From: an uncultured bacterium
GTDB lineage: Bacteria; Cyanobacteriota; Vampirovibrionia; Gastranaerophilales; Gastranaerophilaceae
Length of the DNA: 64,000 bases
Assembly: GCA_949290355.1 (NCBI GenBank)
Contig: CASERN010000007.1
Coordinates: 1 to 64,000, forward strand
Direction: 5' to 3'
The notes beneath the pieces are model-generated. The model saw only the letters and a program-made list of their open reading frames with translations, had not been told where the DNA came from and made no database searches. Within the stretch, counting starts at the first letter, position 1, and every line of letters begins with the position of its first letter. Positions 1 through 6,423 of the stretch are shown piece by piece. Position numbers and translations under genes: made by a program.

Positions 1-614
1 ACCATCAATTTGATTGAGATAAAATAACATCGGTTTAAGAATAAAAATAAAAAAACTTCTTATATAATTGCGATTAGATAAAAGTTTCACTCCAGAGGTT
101 CCTTAAAGTTGGTTCCGCAGATACAAGTTCCGAAAAAATTCAAACATATATAATCACTGTTCTCAACTTGCCCTACCTAAAATTCCGACCTGTCTGTTTG
201 TATTCATTTTATATGTTATTTTACATTTGTTTTTCTCAAACTTGATGAAAATTCTTCCGACCTTAGGAAAAATTTTCCGACTAAAAATCCAAATGTCCTT
301 GCCGAAAATAATCAAACCATTCGTACAAGTTCAAATACACCCTAAACTTCCGCCACATAAGGGTTACAACCAAAAGTCGATAGGGTAGACTTCAACGGAC
401 ACTTCGTGGACTTTTCAAGTAATTTGGTTTGATTATTTTCGGACACTTCCGGCAGGTTGAAACCTAAACACAAAGCCACTTTTTAGCCAATAATCATTTT
501 AACCGTACACGATTGAAATGTCTGCACAAATACATTGAAACTTATCTATAATTTTCTGTAATTCTATATGAATTATTTATTCATTACACATATATTTCAC
601 TCAAAAATTTTGCA
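1..614. other. Gene-free, repeat-rich stretch left of the island
   Basis: No convincing reading frame is visible on either strand. The stretch holds short repeats instead: TTCCGAC at 184, 255 and 275, the 10-mer CGGACACTTC at 396 and 440, and an 18-bp inverted repeat (302-319 with 425-442). If the island model is right, this is the chromosome that originally lay downstream of tRNA-Asp. It could encode a structured RNA or be decayed mobile DNA. No function can be assigned. Confidence 0.5.
302..442. repeat. 18-bp perfect inverted repeat with 105-nt spacer
   Basis: CCGAAAATAATCAAACCA at 302-319 is exactly repeated in reverse complement at 425-442. The 105-nt spacer is comparatively GC-rich and contains a small CACTTCGTG hairpin. 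A transcript of this region would form a long stem with a branched loop. There is no T-run after the right arm, so it does not look like a terminator. Confidence 0.7.
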
Positions 615-642
615 TTAAAAAAGAGGGTTTCAAAACCCTCTT
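615..642 (-). terminator. Terminator, probably the original one of tRNA-Asp
   Basis: A 10-bp perfect stem (621-630 with 633-642, core GAGGGTTT/AAACCCTC) is followed on the minus strand by a run of T. It sits directly beside the sequence that reads CCGCCATTTT on the minus strand, identical to the 3' end of tRNA-Asp plus four T. This is what is expected if it terminated that tRNA before the island inserted. Confidence 0.7.
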
Positions 643-652
643 AAAATGGCGG
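643..652. other. Putative left attachment site of the island
   Basis: AAAATGGCGG here matches 12130-12139, which overlaps the CCA end of tRNA-Asp. Beyond the 10-bp core, similarity drops quickly, as expected for a serine-integrase core. Assignment rests on the shared core and on the adjacent tRNA-type terminator. Confidence 0.6.
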
Positions 653-1090
653 AAAGAATGCGTCTTATATCGAACCATATATTCTGAAACTTCAACAACA
701 ATTAGCGGATAAATGTAGCACCAAACTTATATATATGTTGAACCTGTGGGCTGTGAGAAAAGTAGCGTAAAGTATTTGTTCATACAAAAGATAAGCTAGA
801 TTACTATAATATATCACTTACTTTTGATACTTCTTCAATCTATTTGTAGGTTTCAGCCGTATTACTTTCTCTTTATGTAATATAGGTAATGAATTAACTA
901 GTTAGTATTATGTAATGTTAAACATAATACGTAAAAGAAATAAAGAAAATAATAATAATAACTAGTTAATGTGATTTCGTAAAATCACATATAAGGGGGA
1001 TAAAAGAGAGTGTTTCTGCCTTTAGTTATTAAGTTTTAGTATATAGGTTCGTAAAGAACTTACCTCTACTTTTTAATGGTTTGATTTTCA

Positions 1091-1120
1091 TGTGCAAGTT
1101 TAGTTCTTGCACATTTTATT
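1091..1120 (+). terminator. Hairpin terminator or attenuator upstream of the orphan 401-aa gene
   Basis: TGTGCAAG (1091-1098) pairs with CTTGCACA (1106-1113) around a 7-nt loop and is followed by ATTTTATTTT. Since no complete gene precedes it, it may end a leader transcript starting in the gene-free arm. That would make it an attenuator for the downstream gene. Confidence 0.55.
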
Positions 1121-1210
1121 TTCTATAACCATTACATTATAGAGTAAAGATTGTATTTTTTATTAATGAAATCAGAATTAGTTATTACATTTTACGATAT
1201 AAACCATTTG

Positions 1211-1222
1211 TTAAACGTTTAA
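1211..1222. promoter_or_regulatory. Perfect 12-bp palindrome, candidate operator
   Basis: TTAAACGTTTAA lies just upstream of the AGAGAGG Shine-Dalgarno of the ATG at 1240. Related AACGTT-centred sequences occur in the 4246-4564 intergenic region of the same island, so one regulator could read all of them. This is an inference. Confidence 0.4.
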
Positions 1223-1253
1223 GTAGAGAGGTAAAATAAATGTTTACTAAAGT

Positions 1254-1286
1254 AACAGAAGAAGAACAGAAGAAGAACAGAAGAAG
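1254..1286 (+). repeat. Three perfect tandem 11-bp repeats in a coding 5' end
   Basis: The unit AACAGAAGAAG occurs at 1254-1264, 1265-1275 and 1276-1286. It lies between an ATG with a good Shine-Dalgarno (1240) and the start of the long open frame (1308). With three copies the ATG frame meets TGA at 1309-1311. With two (or five) copies it would run in frame into the 401-aa protein. An 11-bp unit shifts frame at each gain or loss, which is the signature of slipped-strand phase variation. Confidence 0.85.
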
Positions 1287-1307
1287 CAAGCTGAACAGCT
1301 TGCAAAG

Positions 1308-2513
1308 TTGACTATGAAAGTTCAAGTCCTAATTAATGTAGGCGGAGAATTCTATGACAAGAATGATAACTTACTGGAGAATGCACACCAAATAGCACAA
1401 GCGGTGCTAGACGGTGCAGAAGTAAAGTTAAATATTAATCAACCTGCATTGGTGTTAAAAGCAATACCAACACGCATTCTAAAACCTTGTATAAAAAATC
1501 TAATACAAATTACATTCCCGGCAACAAAGGAAACAGTTATTGTATTCAGGTGCAACGATGATGTAGAACATCAACTTGCACAAATTGATACAGATAATAA
1601 TGAAGAAATTATACCATTCTTAAGTGGTATAACTATTACTTTAACTAAATACAATATTCCTAGCTTCAATAAAGCAACTACATTACATACATTATATACA
1701 CCCCCAACATTAACAAAGAAGCAAGTTAATATAATTCTTGATGTTGCGGAACGGCTTAATAATAGTAAAGATTTCTATATTCTTTTAGGAGATGAAATAA
1801 GCCTAGTCTATAACATGCCGATGAATATATTAAATATACTAGGCGAAAATGTCCTATCTTTAAGTGCTTTGTCATTATTAGAGGTAATAATGGTATATGC
1901 AACTAACAGCTCCGCTGTGTACAGACAAAAGAATGATTGCATTAAAGCATTTAATATACCTTTAGAATTTTTTAGCAACCCGGATTTTCATTTCAAACAA
2001 TCAAAAGATGATATTATAAGCAACCTTGAAGCACTACTTGAAGTAGGACTCATAGATGACTACTTTTGTGAAGATGATAATTGCATTATCGACTCACACC
2101 TAATAGTCAAATCCATAAAGCAATACTCATACAAGCAGCACATAGGCTTTTATCGTGGACTTGAGCTAAAACAGCAAGAATATGTATATACTTTTATTAA
2201 CTATGTTAATTGGATTAAAAACCTAAACTACTTCAAGAAAGATGATGAAACAGGTAAATATACTACATACCGAGCGGATAAATTAACTATACCTTTATCA
2301 TCATTAATATACAACCTCGATTTAATTAAATATAAGAATGACCATGTTGCTTTAGGTAAAATGCTCACTAACTGCCTGCAAGCAGGCTATAAGTGTAATT
2401 TACTTATATATCAAGGATTAGATGAGATTGCACCTAGCGTAGTAAAAAACCTTTTACAGCATAGGGATAATTTCAAAGATGTGTTTGTATTAAAGCCGAA
2501 TAAATCTGATTGA
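1308..2513 (+). CDS. Orphan protein, start out of frame in this sequence
   Basis: I do not recognise the family. The open frame gives 401 residues from a TTG codon that has no Shine-Dalgarno. The natural start is probably the ATG at 1240, behind AGAGAGG, which is now out of frame because of the third 11-bp repeat. With two repeat copies the protein would begin MFTKVTEEEQKKQAEQLAKL and then join this frame. The protein is soluble, without signal peptide or membrane segment. The middle (about residues 180-260) is leucine-rich helical and could be a winged-helix region. As the first large gene of a mobile element it could be a replication or regulatory protein, but no motif proves that. Confidence 0.6.
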   Translation: MTMKVQVLINVGGEFYDKNDNLLENAHQIAQAVLDGAEVKLNINQPALVLKAIPTRILKPCIKNLIQITFPATKETVIVFRCNDDVEHQLAQIDTDNNEEIIPFLSGITITLTKYNIPSFNKATTLHTLYTPPTLTKKQVNIILDVAERLNNSKDFYILLGDEISLVYNMPMNILNILGENVLSLSALSLLEVIMVYATNSSAVYRQKNDCIKAFNIPLEFFSNPDFHFKQSKDDIISNLEALLEVGLIDDYFCEDDNCIIDSHLIVKSIKQYSYKQHIGFYRGLELKQQEYVYTFINYVNWIKNLNYFKKDDETGKYTTYRADKLTIPLSSLIYNLDLIKYKNDHVALGKMLTNCLQAGYKCNLLIYQGLDEIAPSVVKNLLQHRDNFKDVFVLKPNKSD

Positions 2514-2584
2514 CTTACCTATGTCAATTAAACTTAAAATGTTGTTAATATGTAAATGCCTTAAACGGCAAAGGAGATAAGCAA

Positions 2585-2788
2585 ATGAAGAATTACAATT
2601 TAGATGAATACGATTTTAATAATGATGAGAACTTTCAAAAGTTCTTTAAACGTCATCTCCCTGATGAATATATCTCACGTGATAAATTCATTAGGAAGTT
2701 AAATTACTGTAAACGTGAGTGGATTAGATTACTTAATTCACCTGTGCTAAGGCACAACTATAATAGAATTTATAATGAGGATATTTAA
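2585..2788 (+). CDS. Small hypothetical protein
   Basis: A 67-residue acidic then basic protein rich in Asn, Asp, Arg and Tyr, with no recognisable motif. It starts at ATG 2585 behind AAAGGAGA, a strong Shine-Dalgarno. It lies 71 bp after the 401-aa gene and overlaps the next Shine-Dalgarno, so it probably belongs to the same transcript. It may be a small regulatory or DNA-binding accessory protein of the element, but nothing in the sequence shows this. Confidence 0.6.
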   Translation: MKNYNLDEYDFNNDENFQKFFKRHLPDEYISRDKFIRKLNYCKREWIRLLNSPVLRHNYNRIYNEDI

Positions 2789-2789
2789 A

Positions 2790-2999
2790 ATGGATGAAAA
2801 TAAGAAAGTAGCTCTTGTTAAAGCAGCTCTAAGAGCCAAAGCAGAGCAGAAGCAAAAGGAACAGCAAGAAGTTATTAAGACCTCTGATGTTCCAACTGCA
2901 CCAACACCGACAGAGAGAGCAAATGCTCTCAAACGTAAAGAGGCTAGTAAATACACCTCATACATAGCTAATAAACTATTGCCCGGACTTGATAAGTAA
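2790..2999 (+). CDS. Small helical hypothetical protein
   Basis: A protein of 69 residues beginning MDENKKVALVKAAL. I chose ATG 2790 over 2775 because GAGG at 2778 lies at ideal distance from 2790. The first 30 residues are Ala/Lys/Gln/Glu-rich and should form one charged helix. A Thr/Pro linker follows, then a basic tail. It is translationally coupled to the 67-aa gene, whose stop codon lies immediately before this start. No family is recognised. Confidence 0.55.
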   Translation: MDENKKVALVKAALRAKAEQKQKEQQEVIKTSDVPTAPTPTERANALKRKEASKYTSYIANKLLPGLDK

Positions 3000-3050
3000 C
3001 CCTTTGCAAAGTATAAGAGTAATTAGTTTATATGTTTTAGACGGTTATAA

Positions 3051-3089
3051 TATGCCCATTAATGCCTAATGACAGGCATGGTGGGCATA
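3051..3089. other. Nested perfect hairpin at the end of the small-gene operon
   Basis: TATGCCCA (3051-3058) pairs with TGGGCATA (3082-3089). Inside it, ATGCCT (3062-3067) pairs with AGGCAT (3074-3079). The T-run after it is weak (ATTTTT, eight bases on), so it may be a terminator, a stabilising RNA 3' end, or a recombination or resolution site for the nearby resolvase. Confidence 0.5.
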
Positions 3090-3248
3090 TAGCTAAATTT
3101 TTATAAAGATATAAAAAGGTTCTTGTATAACCACAAGGCACGCTATTATTGAGATAGAGCCTTTTGGGTTTAAAGGGGTGATTTCTTGTATTGCAATCTG
3201 GGTGCGTTTTTAGGTTACATGTAAGTTTACGTCCTGCCGTTCCCGGAC

Positions 3249-3938
3249 CTATGGTGCATTGGCTAATATAAAACGATTATTCTTATCACGAACTATATCA
3301 CCATCATCTTGCAGTTGTTTTACCAGTTTATAGTATGATGTCTTCTTTAGTTTCAACATTTCCATAGCTTTTACATGTGATATTTCACCGTTACAGGCTT
3401 TTAGACAAACTTCTTCAAATCCTTGTGGTTTTACGAGTTTTGGTCTGCCTAGTTCTACCCCCTTTGCTTTACGTTCAGCAAGGCTATTCTTGGTTCTGAC
3501 AGATATATTTTTCTTCTCAATTGCACCCATAACGCTCATGACTGCAAGGATAATCTGTTTAAAGCCTTGTTGTACTATATCATCATTACCATTCTTGTAG
3601 GTGCAGAGTATCTGTTCCATTGGGTTTAGAGAAACAAACTCAGCCTTTTTGTTTTCAATAATTTCTCTATATACTTCTTGGAGTCCACTAGGTGAACGGT
3701 GTAACCTAAAGCATTCAAAGACGACAACAGTATCGCCCTCTCTAAGATTTTCAAGCAGGACTGGTAACTGTTGTCTTTTATTTACAGGTGTATCACCTTG
3801 ACAATGGTCTTTGTATATTGTTGAAACTATTACATTATTTTCTTTAGCCCATTTGTTTATAGCAAACTCTTGGTTCTCAATGGTCATGCCGTCCTGTTTA
3901 CTAACACGAGCATAGCCATATATTCTGTTTTCCGCCAT
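3249..3938 (-). CDS. Small serine recombinase (resolvase/invertase family)
   Basis: This 229-residue protein belongs to the resolvase/invertase family. The N-terminus reads YGYARVS, placing the nucleophile at Ser13. The catalytic segment FRLHRS corresponds to the usual DRLGRS, followed by the long E-helix (about residues 115-150, ending near RTKNSLAERKAKG). The last 50 residues form a helix-turn-helix region ending in KTSYYKLVKQL. It cuts and rejoins DNA at short inverted or direct sites to resolve or invert segments. The start is ATG 3938 behind AAGAGGATG. It runs opposite to most island genes. No matching crossover sites were recognised, though the nested hairpin at 3051 is near its 3' end. 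Confidence 0.85.
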   Translation of the reverse strand: MAENRIYGYARVSKQDGMTIENQEFAINKWAKENNVIVSTIYKDHCQGDTPVNKRQQLPVLLENLREGDTVVVFECFRLHRSPSGLQEVYREIIENKKAEFVSLNPMEQILCTYKNGNDDIVQQGFKQIILAVMSVMGAIEKKNISVRTKNSLAERKAKGVELGRPKLVKPQGFEEVCLKACNGEISHVKAMEMLKLKKTSYYKLVKQLQDDGDIVRDKNNRFILANAP

Positions 3939-3972
3939 ATTATCATCCTCTTATATTGCAGACAAAGTGGCA

Positions 3973-4245
3973 TTAAGCCACTTTAAAACGTCTGCTAAGT
4001 CTTTCAACCATGTATTCTTCAACCATTCCGAAATCTTCTCTAAATTTCTTTAAATCAAATACTTTTGATACAACTTGTGTAAAGTGAACAACCGCATTGC
4101 CTAAGTCTAAGTGTTGAATTTGGTTTAAGTCCATGTAATCCTTTAAGATTTGTTCTTGTGATTTAATAGCTTGTTTTAATTCTTCTTCTCTAGCATAAAG
4201 ATTGTTCAATGTTTCTGCTACCGCTTGTAATTCAACTTTGTTCAT
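3973..4245 (-). CDS. Coiled-coil phage-type hypothetical protein
   Basis: A 90-residue protein. Residues 1-40 are an obvious coiled coil rich in Glu, Leu and Gln. The C-terminal segment reads DLKKFREDFGM ... RLSRRFKV, which resembles the tail of small phage proteins whose C-terminus follows the pattern 'F-D-x-x-x-F-K ... Y ... R-x-F-x-V'. That similarity is from memory and only suggests a phage origin. The start is strong, with AAAGGAGA seven bases before ATG 4245. It precedes the resolvase by 34 bp on the same strand, so the two are probably co-transcribed. Confidence 0.6.
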   Translation of the reverse strand: MNKVELQAVAETLNNLYAREEELKQAIKSQEQILKDYMDLNQIQHLDLGNAVVHFTQVVSKVFDLKKFREDFGMVEEYMVERLSRRFKVA

Positions 4246-4564
4246 TTTTCTGTCTCCTTTTATTTCGTTCCTTACATTCTTATTATGACAGATAGTTCGT
4301 AAAATGTCAATATATTAACGAACGTTTGTTAAGATATATTGCGGCATTTTGCGAACTAATTTAAGCATAGATTTTCAACGTCCGTAATACGAACGTTTTA
4401 TGAACTATAATAGAGTTACCTTTAATCTTGATAAATTGATATGCATTAACAATATGATAGACTTAATGTAATACCCTCTGAAATCCTATTAATATATGAT
4501 TGCCGTTCTTTATAACAATGTTAAGATTTGTTAATATGGTATAGCTATAACCAAAGGATGAGTC
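4246..4564. promoter_or_regulatory. Divergent regulatory region with repeated AACGTT operators
   Basis: This 319-bp gap separates the leftward coiled-coil/resolvase pair from the rightward restriction-modification genes. It holds two exact copies of ACGAACGTTT (4318-4327 and 4389-4398). The first lies inside a near-palindrome, TTAACGAACGTTTGTTAA (4315-4332). GTTCGT at 4295 and ACGAAC at 4318 form a further inverted pair. Clustered symmetrical sites between divergent operons fit repressor binding. Delayed expression of the restriction enzyme would be useful after transfer. No controller protein of the C.BamHI type is visible nearby. Confidence 0.45.
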
Positions 4565-6421
4565 ATGACAGAAGAAAGAAAAGGTTTTTATTTTGAACTA
4601 TTAGAATTGTTAGAACAAGACCCGGAAAAGAGATTCTATGCTGATAATGGTAAGGACTTATTAAGAAATAAAGTCTATGAATGTGCTATGAAAATGGATA
4701 AAGACTTAATTAAGTTGCTATTATCCAATGACAAAATGAAAGAGAAATTCTTTACTGACATTGACGGCACATTAGTATTTGATAAGACTGCATTTGGTTG
4801 GGCTATAAATAACAAGGCATTTCTTCAAGATTCATATACAAGGTTTAAGAATACTATCGGTTTAATAGATAGCAAGGAACAATTCATTTCTTCTAAGAAT
4901 GACGTTGTATTATCGTTCCCTTATAAAGACTGCGTATTAGAAGGTGGTCAAACTAAGGAAGACCAGAAAAGAGGAGAAATATTCTATAATGAATTGCTTG
5001 CACCAGATGATGTTGATAGACTTCTTGCACCTAAAGTATTTACTAATATGAAAAGATATACTAAAGACGGAGAAGAAAGTATAACTGAATTTGATGACAA
5101 AGATAATCTTTTAATTAAAGGAAATAACTTACTTGCATTATCATCAATATTAAAAAGATATGAGGGTAGAGTAAAGTGCATATACATAGACCCACCATAC
5201 AATACTGGTAGTGATAGTTTTAATTATAATGATAACTTCAATCACTCAAGTTGGTTAGTGTTTATGAAAAATAGGTTATTACTTGCCAAGAAATTACTAA
5301 GTGAGGACGGTAGTATATTTGTTCAATGTGATGATTATGAAGACGCTTATTTGAAAGTTCTTATGGATGAAATCTTTGGTAGAGATAATTTTAGAAATAA
5401 GATTACGTGGAAAAGACGAGGTGGCAGTGCAAACCCTAAGAACCGACTAAATAATGTTACAGACTACATATTGTGGTTTTCTAAAAGTGATAAATTACTG
5501 TATAATCCAATCTTCTCCCTAGAAGATGAAAATACTCAGAAGTACATTAAAGAACGCTTTACCAATACAGATGAAAACGGACGAAAATATATGAAATCCC
5601 CTCTGCAAAGTCCCAATCCACGTCCTAATTTAATGTATGAATACAAGGGATATAGAGTTCCTGCTAATGGTTGGTCTATTTCAAAAGAAGTTATGGAAGA
5701 ATGGGATAGATTAGGAAAGCTATGTTTTCCTAAAGATAAGAATCAGAATATTAACCGTAAGATTTATTTAGATGAATATCAAGGACAGCCAGTTTCTTCT
5801 CTTTGGACAGATATTTTTGTTATAAATCCTATGTCTAAAGAGTCTGTTGATTTTGTAGGACAAAAGCCAGAAGCTTTGATACAAAGAGTTTTAGAAATGT
5901 GTTCCAATAAGAATGATATTGTGCTTGATTTTAATTTAGGAAGTGGTACAACAGCTTCTGTCGCTCAGAAAATAAATCGTCAATGGATTGGTATTGAACA
6001 ATTAGATTACGGTGATATTGATAGTGTTAAGCGTATAGAAAATGTATTAAAAGGTGATGATACAGGTATCTCAAAGTCTGTTAACTGGCATGGCGGTGGT
6101 AGCTTTGTTTATTGTGAATTAAAGGAACTTAACCACAAGTATATAGATGAAATACAAGTTGCAGATGATAATAAGCTAAATAACTTGTATAAAGAAATCA
6201 CAGATTCTGAATTTATAAGCTATAAAGCTGATATAAACAAACTTAAAGAATCAGAACAAGACTTCAAAGAACTATCAACAGAAAACAAGCGTAGTTTCTT
6301 AATTCAAGTATTAGATAAGAACTTGTTATATGTTAATTACTGTGATATGGAAGATGAAGACCTTGCTGTAACAGAAGAAGAAAAAGCCTTTGCAAGAAGT
6401 TTCTATGGTGAGGGTGTATAG
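4565..6421 (+). CDS. mod: Type III restriction-modification DNA methyltransferase (Mod)
   Basis: This 618-residue protein is a beta-class N6-adenine DNA methyltransferase. Motif IV, DPPYNTGSD, is at residues 209-217 and motif I, FNLGSGTT (usually FAGSGTT), is near residue 457; this IV-before-I order defines the beta class. The region between them is the target-recognition domain that sets the 5-6 bp asymmetric site. The enzyme methylates one strand of that site and forms the specificity subunit for the Res partner, which starts 2 bp downstream. The length is normal for Mod. The start ATG 4565 lies behind a weak AAAGGATG. The AsnLeu in motif I in place of PheAla is unusual but conservative. 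Confidence 0.93.
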   Translation: MTEERKGFYFELLELLEQDPEKRFYADNGKDLLRNKVYECAMKMDKDLIKLLLSNDKMKEKFFTDIDGTLVFDKTAFGWAINNKAFLQDSYTRFKNTIGLIDSKEQFISSKNDVVLSFPYKDCVLEGGQTKEDQKRGEIFYNELLAPDDVDRLLAPKVFTNMKRYTKDGEESITEFDDKDNLLIKGNNLLALSSILKRYEGRVKCIYIDPPYNTGSDSFNYNDNFNHSSWLVFMKNRLLLAKKLLSEDGSIFVQCDDYEDAYLKVLMDEIFGRDNFRNKITWKRRGGSANPKNRLNNVTDYILWFSKSDKLLYNPIFSLEDENTQKYIKERFTNTDENGRKYMKSPLQSPNPRPNLMYEYKGYRVPANGWSISKEVMEEWDRLGKLCFPKDKNQNINRKIYLDEYQGQPVSSLWTDIFVINPMSKESVDFVGQKPEALIQRVLEMCSNKNDIVLDFNLGSGTTASVAQKINRQWIGIEQLDYGDIDSVKRIENVLKGDDTGISKSVNWHGGGSFVYCELKELNHKYIDEIQVADDNKLNNLYKEITDSEFISYKADINKLKESEQDFKELSTENKRSFLIQVLDKNLLYVNYCDMEDEDLAVTEEEKAFARSFYGEGV

Positions 6422-6423
6422 AT

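Larger units (their letters stand above)
653..1239. other. Gene-free, hairpin-rich left arm of the island
   Basis: No gene is supported in this 587-bp stretch. It has many palindromes: TAACTAGTTA at 895-904 and again at 959-968; a 9-bp hairpin at 905-930 (GTATTATGT arm); a 9-bp hairpin at 969-990 (ATGTGATTT arm, CGTA loop); and GTTCGTAAAGAAC near 1048. A purine-rich stretch at 993-1000 precedes a 9-codon GTG frame at 1010 that could be a leader peptide (weak). Candidate roles are an element origin or a regulatory leader for the 1308 gene; neither is demonstrated. Confidence 0.45.

Noticed and set aside
302-442. Retron-type or group II intron RNA suggested by the inverted repeat
   Set aside because: No reverse transcriptase frame exists anywhere near it, so the structure is listed only as an unexplained repeat.
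660-720. Second tRNA at the left attachment site (GGTTCGAT on the minus strand before CCGCCA)
   Set aside because: The spacing from the TTCGA-like sequence to CCA is too long and no acceptor or anticodon stem can be built.
2747-2965. Antisense reading frame over the two small island genes
   Set aside because: It lies opposite two frames with good ribosome sites and has a Ser/Ala/Leu composition typical of shadow frames.
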